DNA of 64,000 nucleotides from Rhizobium sp. WSM4643 (lineage in GTDB: Bacteria > Pseudomonadota > Alphaproteobacteria > Rhizobiales > Rhizobiaceae): assembly GCF_025152745.1 (NCBI RefSeq), contig NZ_CP104040.1, forward strand, positions 1,798,001-1,862,000. The letters are read 5' to 3'. This document shows, piece by piece, positions 39,834 to 48,750 of this stretch (positions are counted from its first letter, which is position 1; each line of letters opens with the position of its first letter). A program made the translations under genes and the position numbers. The notes beneath the pieces were generated by a model that saw only the letters and a program-made list of their open reading frames with translations, did not search any database and was not told where the DNA came from.

Positions 39834-42101
39834 ATGACGCAGGATGGGGTATCGCCGGCGGCGGCGGGCGAGACGGTGACGACGGTGACCGATCGCCGCG
39901 CCCTTTTTGCCGTGCCCGGCCTCGTGCTCGCCGGCGGCGCGCTTCTCTGCGCCACGGCCACACTTTTCGTGCTGCTCGGTCTGACGCCGATCGCGCCGAC
40001 GTCACATGTCGTCATCACCTCGGTGATCGTCAATTCCTTCTTTGTGCTGACGCTGCTGGCCTTGATCGCTCGCGAGGTGGCAAGGCTGCTGAAAGCCCGC
40101 ACCCGCGGCCGTGCGGCAGCCCGCCTGCATATCCGCATCGTCGTGCTTTTTTCGATCGTCGCCATTACGCCGGCGATCCTCGTCGCCATCTTCGCCAGCA
40201 TCACGCTGAATGCCGGTCTCGATCGCTGGTTTGCCCTGCGCACCCAGTCGATCGTCAGCTCGTCGCGGAATATCGGTCAGGCCTACATGATGGAGAATGC
40301 CAGCTATCTGCAGGGGCAGACGGTCTCCATGGCCAACGACCTGGAGCGCAACCGCGCGCTCTACAGTCTCGACAGGACGGGTTTTGCCGACCTGATGACC
40401 CGCCAGGCGAGGGGCCGCGGCCTGCTCGGCGCCTTCCTCGTCGAGCGCGACGGCTCGGTGATCGTCCAGGCCGATATCGCCACTGAAAAGCCGCTGCCGG
40501 CCATTCCACAGGACGCGCTGGAAAAGGCGGCTGCCGGCCAGCCGACACTGATCCCGCCCGGCGTCACCAATCTCGTCGGCGCCATTATCAAGCTCGATGC
40601 CATCCAGGGCACCTTCCTTTACACGGTGCGCGCCGTCGATCCCAAGGTCATGGGCGCCATGCGCATGATGGAGGAGAACGCCACCGAATACCGCTCGATG
40701 GAGGCCAACCGCTTCTCGCTGCAGGTCGCCTTCGCCGTGCTCTATATTGGCTTCGCGCTGATCGTGCTCTTGGCGGCGATCTGGACCGCGATCGCGGTCG
40801 CCGACCGCATCGTCCGGCCGATCCGCCTGCTGATCACGGCGGCCGACAGTGTTGCATCGGGCAATATGGACATCGTCGTGCCGGTGCATGCCGTTGACGG
40901 CGATGTCGCCAATCTCTCGCGCACCTTCAACAAGATGATCTCGGAAATCCGCACCCAGCGCGACGAGATCCTTGAGGCCAAGGACGAGGTCGACGACCGC
41001 CGCCGCTTCATCGAAGCGGTGCTGTCGGGCGTCACCGCCGCCGTCATCGGCGTAGAGCAGGACCGCCGCATCGCCATCGTCAACAGTTCGGCCGAGACGC
41101 TGATGTCGCTATCGGCGGGCGAGATGCTCGGAAAGCAGCTGGTCGACATTGCGCCGGAGGTCGATCACGTGCTGACCGAGGCGGCGGTGCGTTATCGCGG
41201 CGATTTCCGCAAGCAGATCGCGCTGGTACGCGGCGGCACCGTGAGGACATTGAGTGTGCAGGTCACTCGCGAAGAAGTGCGCGACATGAGCGAATCCTAC
41301 GTGATTACGCTCGACGACATCACCGACCTCGTCATCGCCCAGCGCTCGACCGCCTGGGGCGACGTGGCCAGGCGCATCGCCCATGAGATCAAGAACCCGC
41401 TGACGCCGATCCAGCTGTCCGCCGAGCGCATCCAGCGCCGCTACGGCAAGCAGATCGACCAGGGCGACCGAACCGTCTTCGACCAGTGCACGGATACGAT
41501 CATCCGCCAGGTCGGCGATATCGGTCGCATGGTCGACGAATTCTCCGCCTTTGCCCGCATGCCGAAGCCGACCAAGGAGCCGAGCGATCTGCGCAATATC
41601 CTGCGCGACGCGATCTTCCTGCGTGAGATGGGCAACCATCACGTCACCTTCGAGCAGGATTTCGGCGACCAGCCTCTGGAGGGCCTGTTCGACAGTCGCA
41701 TGCTCGGCCAGGCTTTTGGAAATCTCATCAAGAATGCCGTCGAATCGATCGAGGCCGTTCCGAGCGACGAGCGGGACGAACGCAAGGTTCTCGTCCGCGC
41801 CGCCCTCGATACCGGCCGCGACCGCTTCACCGTCGACGTGATCGACAATGGCCGCGGCCTGCCGGTGGAGAACCGCCATAGCATTCTGGAACCTTATATG
41901 ACGATGCGTGAGAAGGGCACCGGCCTCGGCCTCGCCATCGTCAAGAAGATCATCGAGGAACATGGCGGGCAGCTGGAACTGCATGATGCGCCCGCCGATT
42001 TTGACCGGGGAAGAGGGGCCATGATCCGCGTGCATCTGCCACGCCTGGATCCGACGCCTGCTCCCGCAGCCAATGACAAGGAAAGCGTTTATGGCCTCTG
42101 A
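39834..42101 (+). CDS. ntrY: Nitrogen-regulation sensor kinase NtrY
   Basis: Membrane-bound histidine kinase, partner of NtrX, linked in alphaproteobacteria to nitrogen, redox and envelope control. The 755-residue protein has membrane helices near residues 25-50, 55-80 and 105-130, a periplasmic domain, a further helix around 300-325, then HAMP, PAS, HisKA with the histidine in [20 protein letters not shown], and an ATPase domain (NLIKNAVES, GTGLGLAIV). GAAGAGAGGC precedes ATG at 39834. Its stop overlaps the ntrX start. Confidence 0.94.
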   Translation: MTQDGVSPAAAGETVTTVTDRRALFAVPGLVLAGGALLCATATLFVLLGLTPIAPTSHVVITSVIVNSFFVLTLLALIAREVARLLKARTRGRAAARLHIRIVVLFSIVAITPAILVAIFASITLNAGLDRWFALRTQSIVSSSRNIGQAYMMENASYLQGQTVSMANDLERNRALYSLDRTGFADLMTRQARGRGLLGAFLVERDGSVIVQADIATEKPLPAIPQDALEKAAAGQPTLIPPGVTNLVGAIIKLDAIQGTFLYTVRAVDPKVMGAMRMMEENATEYRSMEANRFSLQVAFAVLYIGFALIVLLAAIWTAIAVADRIVRPIRLLITAADSVASGNMDIVVPVHAVDGDVANLSRTFNKMISEIRTQRDEILEAKDEVDDRRRFIEAVLSGVTAAVIGVEQDRRIAIVNSSAETLMSLSAGEMLGKQLVDIAPEVDHVLTEAAVRYRGDFRKQIALVRGGTVRTLSVQVTREEVRDMSESYVITLDDITDLVIAQRSTAWGDVARRIAHEIKNPLTPIQLSAERIQRRYGKQIDQGDRTVFDQCTDTIIRQVGDIGRMVDEFSAFARMPKPTKEPSDLRNILRDAIFLREMGNHHVTFEQDFGDQPLEGLFDSRMLGQAFGNLIKNAVESIEAVPSDERDERKVLVRAALDTGRDRFTVDVIDNGRGLPVENRHSILEPYMTMREKGTGLGLAIVKKIIEEHGGQLELHDAPADFDRGRGAMIRVHLPRLDPTPAPAANDKESVYGL

Positions 42102-43455
42102 TATTCTCGTCGTCGACGATGAGCACGATATTCGCGAGATCGTTTCCGGCATTCTCTCCGACGAGGGACACGAGACGCGCACGGCCCATGACAGCGACAG
42201 CGCGCTGGCGGCGATTTCCGATCGCGTACCGCGGCTGATCTTCCTCGATATATGGATGCAGGGCAGCAAGCTCGATGGCCTGTCGCTGCTTGACGAGATC
42301 AAGACGCGCCACCCGGAACTGCCGATTGTGATGATCTCCGGCCACGGCAACATCGAGACCGCTGTCTCGGCGATCAAGCGCGGCGCCTTCGATTTCATCG
42401 AGAAACCTTTCAAGGCCGACCGGCTGATCCTGATCGCCGAACGGGCGCTGGAGAATTCCAAACTGAAGCGCGAGGTTTCCGACCTTAAGCGCCGCACCGG
42501 CGATGCGCTGGAGTTGATCGGCACCTCGGTTGCCGTTTCGCAGCTGCGCCAGACGATCGAGAAGGTTGCACCGACCAACAGCCGCATCATGATCCTCGGC
42601 GCCTCCGGCTCCGGCAAGGAATTGGTGGCGCGGATGATCCACAAGAAGTCGGCCCGCGCCAACGGCCCCTTCGTCGCGATCAACGCCGCCAACATCACGC
42701 CCGAACGCATGGAAGTGGCGCTGTTCGGCACCGAGGGCACGCCCGGCCAGGCGCGAAAGATCGGCGCGCTCGAAGAAGCCCATCGTGGCATCCTCTATCT
42801 CGACGAAGTCGGCGAAATGCCGCGCGAGACGCAGAACAAGATCCTGCGCGTGCTGGTCGATCAGCAGTTCGAGCGGGTTGGTGGTTCCAAGCGAGTCAAG
42901 GTCGATGTCCGCATCATCTCCTCGACCGCCTATAATCTTGAGAGCCGCATCGCTGAAGGATGGTTCCGCGAGGATCTCTATCATCGCCTCGCTGTCGTGC
43001 CGGTGCGTGTGCCGGCCCTTGCCGAGCGACGCGAGGACATTCCCTTCCTCGTCGACCAGCTGATGCGCCAGATATCCGAGCAGGCCGGCATCCGTCCGCG
43101 CCGCATCGGTGATGACGCCATGGCCGTGCTGCAGGCGCATGATTGGCCCGGCAACATCCGCCAGCTGCGCAACAACATCGAGCGGCTGATGATCCTTGCC
43201 CGCACCGACGGCCCGGATGCGCCGATCACCGCCGACATGCTGCCGACCGATCTCGGCGACATGCTGCCGAAGGTTTCCGCCAAGAACGACTATCACATCA
43301 TGACGCTGCCGCTGCGCGAAGCCCGCGAGATGTTCGAGAAGGATTACCTGATCGCCCAGATCAACCGCTTCGGCGGCAATATCTCGCGCACCGCGGAATT
43401 CGTCGGCATGGAGCGTTCGGCGCTGCATCGCAAGCTGAAGTCGCTCGGCGTCTGA
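42091..43455 (+). CDS. ntrX: Response regulator NtrX
   Basis: Receiver-AAA+-Fis-type regulator. Receiver Asp53 lies in LIFLDIWMQG, Walker A in GASGSGKELVA (about 170-180), and the C-terminal HTH in NISRTAEFVGMERSALHRKL. The position that holds GAFTGA in NtrC reads LFGTEGTPGQARKIGALEEA (211-230), so the sigma-54 contact loop is absent. ATG at 42091 follows AAGGAAAGCG; another ATG lies 18 bases upstream. The gene overlaps ntrY by 11 bases. Confidence 0.94.
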   Translation: MASDILVVDDEHDIREIVSGILSDEGHETRTAHDSDSALAAISDRVPRLIFLDIWMQGSKLDGLSLLDEIKTRHPELPIVMISGHGNIETAVSAIKRGAFDFIEKPFKADRLILIAERALENSKLKREVSDLKRRTGDALELIGTSVAVSQLRQTIEKVAPTNSRIMILGASGSGKELVARMIHKKSARANGPFVAINAANITPERMEVALFGTEGTPGQARKIGALEEAHRGILYLDEVGEMPRETQNKILRVLVDQQFERVGGSKRVKVDVRIISSTAYNLESRIAEGWFREDLYHRLAVVPVRVPALAERREDIPFLVDQLMRQISEQAGIRPRRIGDDAMAVLQAHDWPGNIRQLRNNIERLMILARTDGPDAPITADMLPTDLGDMLPKVSAKNDYHIMTLPLREAREMFEKDYLIAQINRFGGNISRTAEFVGMERSALHRKLKSLGV

Positions 43456-43518
43456 TCCTTTCCGGCGCGGCCGACGCTGCGCCGCGCTCATATTGCTTTC
43501 CGGAAGACCAGGTTTCCC

Positions 43519-44382
43519 ATGCCGAGAATTGCCTATGTGAATGGCCGTTACGTCAAGCATTCCGATGCCAGCGTGCATATCGAGGATCGCGGCTACCAGT
43601 TCGCCGATGGCGTCTACGAGGTCTGCGAAGTGCGCCACGGCTATATCGTCGATCTCACACGCCATCTGAACCGTCTCGACCGTTCGCTCGGTGAGTTGCG
43701 CATCGCCTGGCCGATGGGCCGGGCGGCGCTGACGCAGGTCATTCGCGAGACGCTGCGCCGCAACCATGTCCGCAACGGGCTTTTCTACATGCAGGTGACA
43801 CGCGGCGTCGCCCGCCGCGATCATGTTTTTCCGGCCGAGGGAACGCCGCCATCGCTTGTCATCACCGCCAAGAGCACCGATGCCAAGACCATCGCCGCCA
43901 AGAACGCCAACGGCATCAAGGCGATCACCCTTATCGACAACCGCTGGGACCGTGTCGACATCAAGTCCGTCGGCCTGCTGCCGAATGCCATGGCCCGCCA
44001 GCAGGCCAAGGAGGCCGGCGCCCAGGAAGCGATCTATGTCGACGGCGACGGCATGGTGAAGGAAGGGGCGGCGACCAATGTCTGGATCGTCGATCCGGAC
44101 GGAACGCTGGTGACGCGCCCGGCCGAACACGGAATCCTGCGCGGCATTACCCGCACCACCTTGATGGATGTCGGTGCCAAGCTGGGGTTGACGATCACTG
44201 AGCGGAACTTCTCCGTTTCGGAGATGCTCGCAGCCCGCGAGGTCTTCCTCACTGCTGCCACAAGCATTTGTTTTCCGGTCGTTTCCGTCGATGGCCAGGC
44301 CATTGCCAACGGTCATCCAGGCAGCGTTTCGCAGAAAGTCCGCGAGGCCTTTTTCGACGTTGCGGAAAAGATTGCGATTTGA
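43519..44382 (+). CDS. dat: D-amino-acid transaminase-like class IV aminotransferase
   Basis: PLP enzyme of fold type IV. The 287 residues include HIEDRGYQFADGVYEVCEV, an expected PLP lysine in DIKSVGLLPNAMARQQAKEAG, and KEGAATNVWIVDPDG. The LLPN-A motif and length agree with D-alanine transaminases, though branched-chain or aminodeoxychorismate specificity cannot be excluded. It lies between ntrX and hfq, a common rhizobial order. Confidence 0.8.
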   Translation: MPRIAYVNGRYVKHSDASVHIEDRGYQFADGVYEVCEVRHGYIVDLTRHLNRLDRSLGELRIAWPMGRAALTQVIRETLRRNHVRNGLFYMQVTRGVARRDHVFPAEGTPPSLVITAKSTDAKTIAAKNANGIKAITLIDNRWDRVDIKSVGLLPNAMARQQAKEAGAQEAIYVDGDGMVKEGAATNVWIVDPDGTLVTRPAEHGILRGITRTTLMDVGAKLGLTITERNFSVSEMLAAREVFLTAATSICFPVVSVDGQAIANGHPGSVSQKVREAFFDVAEKIAI

Positions 44383-44495
44383 TACCAAGATTTGCTGGAC
44401 AGGCGGAATGAGGATGCCGCCGGGTCTTCGTATGGTGAGGTTGATTGATATTCTACCGGCCAGATCAGGTCGGCAATAAAGAAAGAAGCGGCGCG

Positions 44496-44738
44496 ATGGC
44501 GGAACGTTCTCAGAATCTTCAGGACTTATTTCTCAATACTGTTCGCAAGCAAAAGATTTCCCTGACAATCTTTCTGATCAACGGCGTGAAACTCACGGGC
44601 GTTGTTACGTCTTTTGACAATTTCTGTGTTCTTCTTCGCCGTGACGGCCACTCGCAGCTCGTGTATAAGCATGCGATATCGACGATCATGCCGGGCCAGC
44701 CCATGCAGATGTTCGAGAGCGAAGAAGCCGCGTCCTAA
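44496..44738 (+). CDS. hfq: RNA chaperone Hfq
   Basis: Hexameric Sm-like protein that pairs small RNAs with mRNAs; in rhizobia it also affects nitrogen fixation control. The 80-residue protein has Sm1 ([20 protein letters not shown]) and Sm2 with YKHAIST. It has a short C-terminal tail as usual for alphaproteobacteria. ATG at 44496 follows AAAGAAGCGG; the open frame continues upstream but without homology. Confidence 0.96.
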
Positions 44739-44815
44739 CAGGATCAGCCGTCATTTCGACACGCGATACCAAGAACGATTCGATCATCCCTGAGGCCGCC
44801 AAGCACAGGGACGAC

Positions 44816-46141
44816 ATGCGCGCGACTGTCGTCGTGCCGGTTCTGAAATCGCGCAGTCGCGGCGGCCAGAGCGAATCGGCATCGACCCGCACGCCGGAAA
44901 GCCGGCTCGAAGAGGCGACCGGTCTTGCCCAGGCGATCGATCTCGATGTCGTCAACGGCTCGATCGTCCCGGTCAATGATCCGAGACCGGCCACACTGCT
45001 CGGCACCGGCAAGATCGAGGAGATCAAGGCGCTGCTCGATGAGCGCGATTCCGGTCTCGTCATCGTCGATCATCCGTTGACGCCGGTGCAGCAGCGCAAT
45101 CTCGAAAAGGAATGGAACGCCAAGGTCATCGACCGGACGGGCCTCATCCTCGAAATCTTCGGCCGCCGCGCCTCCACCAAGGAAGGCACGCTGCAGGTCG
45201 ATCTCGCCCATCTGAATTATCAGAAGGGCCGACTGGTCCGAAGCTGGACCCACCTTGAACGCCAGCGCGGCGGCGGCGGCTTCATGGGCGGCCCCGGCGA
45301 AACCCAGATCGAAGCCGACCGGCGGATGCTGCAGGACCGCATCATCAAGCTCGAGCGCGAGTTGGAGCAGGTCGTGCGCACCCGCCAGCTCCACCGCGCC
45401 AAGCGCCGCAAGGTGCCGCACCCGATCGTAGCACTCGTCGGCTACACCAATGCCGGCAAATCGACGCTGTTCAACCGTATCACCGGCGCCGGTGTGCTGG
45501 CCGAAGACATGCTGTTTGCCACGCTCGACCCGACCCTTCGGCGCATGAAGCTGCCGCACGGCCGCACCGTCATCCTGTCCGACACCGTCGGCTTCATCTC
45601 CGACCTGCCGACCCATCTGGTCGCCGCCTTCCGGGCGACGCTGGAAGAGGTGCTGGAAGCCGATCTCATCCTGCATGTCCGCGACATGTCCGATGCCGAC
45701 AACCAGGCGCAGAGTTCCGACGTGATGCGCATCTTGAACGATCTCGGCATCGACGAGGCCGAAGCCGACAAGCGTTTGATCGAAGTATGGAACAAGATCG
45801 ACCGGCTGGAGCCCGAAGTGCACGATGCTATGGTGCAGAAATCGGCCGGCGCCAGCAACGTGGTGGCTGTTTCGGCCGTCAGCGGCGAGGGCGTCGACAC
45901 GCTGATGGAAGAGATCAGCCGCAGACTGTCCGGCGTGATGACTGTGGCGACGATCCGCCTTCCGGTCGACAAGCTGGCACTGCTACCCTGGCTTTACGAC
46001 CACGCGATCGTCGACGGCCGCGAGGACAATGAAGACGGCTCGATCACGCTCGATCTGCGCCTCTCCGAAACCGAAGCCACCGAACTCGAGCGCCGCATCG
46101 GCAACGGACCGAAGTCTTCAAAGGAAGATTGGGAGCGGTAA
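44816..46141 (+). CDS. hflX: GTPase HflX
   Basis: Ribosome-binding GTPase that splits stalled ribosomes. The 441-residue protein has the HflX N-terminal domain (TLLGTGKIEEIKALLDER), a glycine-rich linker GGGGFMGGPGETQIEADRR, and the G domain with G1 GYTNAGKS, G3 DTVGF and G4 NKID. The frame is open for about 26 codons upstream without a good start codon, so the start is moderately certain. It follows hfq as in many proteobacteria. Confidence 0.94.
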   Translation: MRATVVVPVLKSRSRGGQSESASTRTPESRLEEATGLAQAIDLDVVNGSIVPVNDPRPATLLGTGKIEEIKALLDERDSGLVIVDHPLTPVQQRNLEKEWNAKVIDRTGLILEIFGRRASTKEGTLQVDLAHLNYQKGRLVRSWTHLERQRGGGGFMGGPGETQIEADRRMLQDRIIKLERELEQVVRTRQLHRAKRRKVPHPIVALVGYTNAGKSTLFNRITGAGVLAEDMLFATLDPTLRRMKLPHGRTVILSDTVGFISDLPTHLVAAFRATLEEVLEADLILHVRDMSDADNQAQSSDVMRILNDLGIDEAEADKRLIEVWNKIDRLEPEVHDAMVQKSAGASNVVAVSAVSGEGVDTLMEEISRRLSGVMTVATIRLPVDKLALLPWLYDHAIVDGREDNEDGSITLDLRLSETEATELERRIGNGPKSSKEDWER

Positions 46142-46170
46142 GGCGCGCGCCTGGCGCAGTCGGGTTCGCG

Positions 46171-46212
46171 CTAATGGCTGCCCCTCACCCTAACCCTCTC
46201 CCCGCAAAAACG
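46171..46212. repeat. RIME-like repeat copy 2, left part (split by IS)
   Basis: CTAATGGCTGCCCCTCACCC and following bases match copy 1 at 25101. The copy is interrupted at the palindrome loop CCCCGCAAAAACGGGG by the IS element, and its last ten bases (46203-46212) are the target duplication. Confidence 0.75.
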
Positions 46213-47520
46213 CTAGGGCATATACATATCTCGCAAAGCCCATCCATCGGCGACGGCTCGAAAGTATTTGAGGCCGTTGAAGAAGGTGATTGGGCCCGGC
46301 GGCTTGGCCGAGGCGTAGCCGTTCCAGCCGCCGAGCTTGGCGATGATCCAGGCGGCCCAAGCCAGCGAGGCCTTAGAGTGGGGATTGGACTGCAGCTTGG
46401 TTGTGCCCTTGAAACGGCTTTCGAGGGCGGCGAGGGTATCGATCTCGGCTGCCGTGAAGGTCAGGCTTGCCGGCTGGTGATCGCCGCCGCTGCGGGCTTG
46501 GACGAGCTGGAGGACGATTGCTGCGGCCTTGGCGGCGATGGCGACGAGCTTTTCCAGCCGTGCCGCCAGATGCAACTGGCTGTCCTCGATCTTGAAGCCT
46601 TGGTTCTTCATCACCCGAAAGAACTGCTCGATCATCCAGCGCTGCTTGTACCAGGCGACGATCTGCCAGGCATCGGCCGGGCTGCTGAGCCAATGGGTGG
46701 TCAGGAGCAGCCAGTGCAAGGGCTCGACACCGTCGGGGGCGGCCGGTTCAACGATCTCGACCCAGCTCAGCCTGACGCCATCGGGCAGGCCGGCCTCGCG
46801 CAGGTTTTGCGGCCGCCGGATCGTCGCTTCGCCGAAGCGCAGGCACACCGTCGCCTGCCGCGCCGGACGGTCGGCGCGCTCGCGCAGATCAATCGTCTGA
46901 GTATCGCAAAACGCCACCGTTTCGACCGCGCGGCGCAGTTTGGAACCGTCGATGAGCGCATGGTCATGCATGACGCGCGACAAAAGATCGAAGCGCCGAT
47001 CGGGCAGGCGCGCCCACATGATGAAGAAGTCACCCTCCCGGTCGGCGATCGCCGTGACCCGGGCCGCACGCGAAAGCACCAGTTTGGCCGCCTCTGCCGT
47101 CTCCACCCAGCGCCGCGATTCCTTTTCGTTCAACGGCCGCTCGGCATGCGGCGTAAGCTCTTCGCTACCCCGCGTCCAGACCCGGCCGCCCACCAGGCCA
47201 AGGCAGCTGCCGGTGTCGGCATCGAGCGCCAGCATCGGATGCAGCAAAAGGCCAAAGCAATTGCCTTTTTTGATCTTGCCCAATTCCCGCCGGCTGTCCG
47301 GCGTCGTCGCAAACTTGATCTCGCTGGTGTCCTGCAGCGCCAGCACGTGGCGACCCTCAACCGCAGACCGGGTCTCCTGGCTCCAGCCGGCAATGATCTC
47401 TTCCACGCTCACCGCACTGTTGTTGAGAAAACGCCCGAACCGGATCTCCTGCGAATGGTTGCCCTCGGCCAACTGGCGAAGGCAAACCGTCTCGCGCAGC
47501 ACAATGCGACGGAGCAGCAC
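46213..47520 (-). CDS. IS4-family transposase (main frame; N-terminus lies in another frame)
   Basis: DDE transposase of 435 residues in this frame. Visible: first Asp in LALQDTSEI, second Asp in AIADREGDFF, and the YREK signature Y-x2-R-x3-E-x6-K in YKQRWMIEQFFRVMK. The TAG stop is formed by the first bases of the terminal repeat. The expected N-terminus (MDVGHDFSLGRFGDRRLDKG, ATG at 47585) is in another frame and joins this one by a -1 shift at a run of six G (minus strand, 47528-47523). Either frameshifting/slippage is used or one G was lost. Confidence 0.8.
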   Translation of the reverse strand: MLLRRIVLRETVCLRQLAEGNHSQEIRFGRFLNNSAVSVEEIIAGWSQETRSAVEGRHVLALQDTSEIKFATTPDSRRELGKIKKGNCFGLLLHPMLALDADTGSCLGLVGGRVWTRGSEELTPHAERPLNEKESRRWVETAEAAKLVLSRAARVTAIADREGDFFIMWARLPDRRFDLLSRVMHDHALIDGSKLRRAVETVAFCDTQTIDLRERADRPARQATVCLRFGEATIRRPQNLREAGLPDGVRLSWVEIVEPAAPDGVEPLHWLLLTTHWLSSPADAWQIVAWYKQRWMIEQFFRVMKNQGFKIEDSQLHLAARLEKLVAIAAKAAAIVLQLVQARSGGDHQPASLTFTAAEIDTLAALESRFKGTTKLQSNPHSKASLAWAAWIIAKLGGWNGYASAKPPGPITFFNGLKYFRAVADGWALRDMYMP

Positions 47521-47699
47521 CGCCCCCCTTTATCGAGACGACGATCTCCAAACCGGCCCAACGAAAAATCATGCCCTACATCCATCGGCGACGCTCCCAA
47601 ATCAAAACGTCGCCAAAACAATCATACAGCCCGCAGTAAAGGAATCCGACCCCCGCAAACCGAGTCAATCCGTCGCACCGACTTATGTATATGCCCTAG
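46213..47699 (-). mobile_element. IS4-family insertion sequence inside a RIME repeat
   Basis: Element of 1487 bp with perfect 16-bp terminal inverted repeats CTAGGGCATATACATA and a 10-bp direct repeat CGCAAAAACG on both sides (46203-46212 and 47700-47709), in the size range of IS4 duplications. Removing the element and one repeat restores a continuous RIME sequence that aligns with copy 1. It carries one transposase on the minus strand. I cannot name the IS without a database. Confidence 0.85.
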
Positions 47700-47819
47700 C
47701 GCAAAAACGGGGCGAGGGGACGTGCCCTGCGAAAGGTTGGTGGGGCACGGTGAGGCTGCGGCATATCCCCTTCTTCCCGCAGGCGGGGAGAAGGTGGCGG
47801 CAGCCGGATGAGGGGCTGG
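47700..47819. repeat. RIME-like repeat copy 2, right part
   Basis: Continues the split repeat: CGGGGCGAGGGGACGTGCCC through GGATGAGGGGCTGG, parallel to 25137-25250 of copy 1. It lies directly before the 3' end of mazG. Confidence 0.75.
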
Positions 47820-47852
47820 CTTCGACGATCAATAGAAATCGCCGGCGATAAC

Positions 47853-48692
47853 TCACTCCGCCACGATCGCTCTTTCAATCGCCTTCGCCGCCTGCCAGAT
47901 TTCCTCCATCCGCTCCAGCGTCGCGTCTTCCAGCGTCTCGCCTTCTGCTTCAAGAACTTGTTCTATATGACGGAAACGACGCCGGAATTTCGTATTCGTT
48001 CCGCGCACGGCCTGCTCCGGATCGGCCTTGACATGCCGGCCGATATTGACGACCGCGAAGATCAGGTCGCCGAGTTCGTCGCTGACCTTTGCCTGATCGC
48101 CCTCCCGAAGGGCTGCCCGCAATTCACCGATCTCTTCCTCGATCTTGTCGAGGATCGGCTCGGGTGCCGCCCAGTCGAAGCCGACCTTGGCGGCGCGTTC
48201 CTGCAGCTTCAGGGCTTCCGTCAAAGCTGGAAAGCTGCGCTGCACGGAGCCGAGGAAGCCGCTGTTGAAATCGTCGGTGATGCCGCGCCGTGACCGTCGC
48301 TCAGTGCGCTCGCGTTTCTCCGCCTGCTTGATCTCGTCCCATTGTCTCTTCACCGCGTCCGGCGTATCTGCCGGCGAGCGGGCAAAGACGTGCGGATGGC
48401 GGCGGATCATCTTGGCGGTGATGGCGTTGACCACGTCGCCGAAGGAAAATTCGCCGGCCTCCTCGGCCATGCGGGCGTGGAAGACCACCTGCAGCAGCAG
48501 GTCGCCCAACTCGTCGCAGAGATCGTCCATATCGCCGCGCTCGATCGCGTCGGAGACCTCATAGGCCTCCTCGATGGTATAGGGCTTGATCGTCTCGAAG
48601 TTCTGCACGATGTCCCAGGGGCAGCCCGTTTCGGGATGGCGCAGCGCCGCCATGATCTCGATCAGCCGCGAAATGTCTTTGGAAGGTTCCAT
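47853..48692 (-). CDS. mazG: Nucleoside triphosphate pyrophosphohydrolase MazG
   Basis: Hydrolyses (d)NTPs to monophosphates, a house-cleaning role. The 279-residue protein has two MazG domains: the first with CPWDIVQNFETIKPYTIEEAYEV and DELGDLLLQVVFHA, the second with KIEEEIGELRAAL and DELGDLIFAVVNIGRH. Length is usual for the two-domain form. It follows the deaminase gene on the minus strand, 51 bases apart. Confidence 0.94.
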   Translation of the reverse strand: MEPSKDISRLIEIMAALRHPETGCPWDIVQNFETIKPYTIEEAYEVSDAIERGDMDDLCDELGDLLLQVVFHARMAEEAGEFSFGDVVNAITAKMIRRHPHVFARSPADTPDAVKRQWDEIKQAEKRERTERRSRRGITDDFNSGFLGSVQRSFPALTEALKLQERAAKVGFDWAAPEPILDKIEEEIGELRAALREGDQAKVSDELGDLIFAVVNIGRHVKADPEQAVRGTNTKFRRRFRHIEQVLEAEGETLEDATLERMEEIWQAAKAIERAIVAE

Positions 48693-48714
48693 GTTGCCTC
48701 GGTTCAGCAGACTT

Positions 48715-48750
48715 CAGTTCAGAGGCCCTCAGTTCAGGGGCCCTCAGTTC
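48715..48750. repeat. 15-bp tandem repeat at the deaminase stop codon
   Basis: CAGTTCAGAGGCCCT, CAGTTCAGGGGCCCT, then a partial CAGTTC. The deaminase stop codon lies at the junction of units 2 and 3, so slippage could alter the C-terminus or the spacing to mazG. Confidence 0.65.

Noticed and set aside
41950..44388. Open frame of 812 codons on the minus strand opposite ntrX and the aminotransferase
   Set aside because: Both plus-strand proteins show full catalytic motifs; the antisense product is low-complexity and matches no family.
46129..47811. Plus-strand frame of 560 codons through the IS element
   Set aside because: Antisense to a transposase with intact DDE and YREK motifs, and it runs across both IS ends into the RIME repeat.
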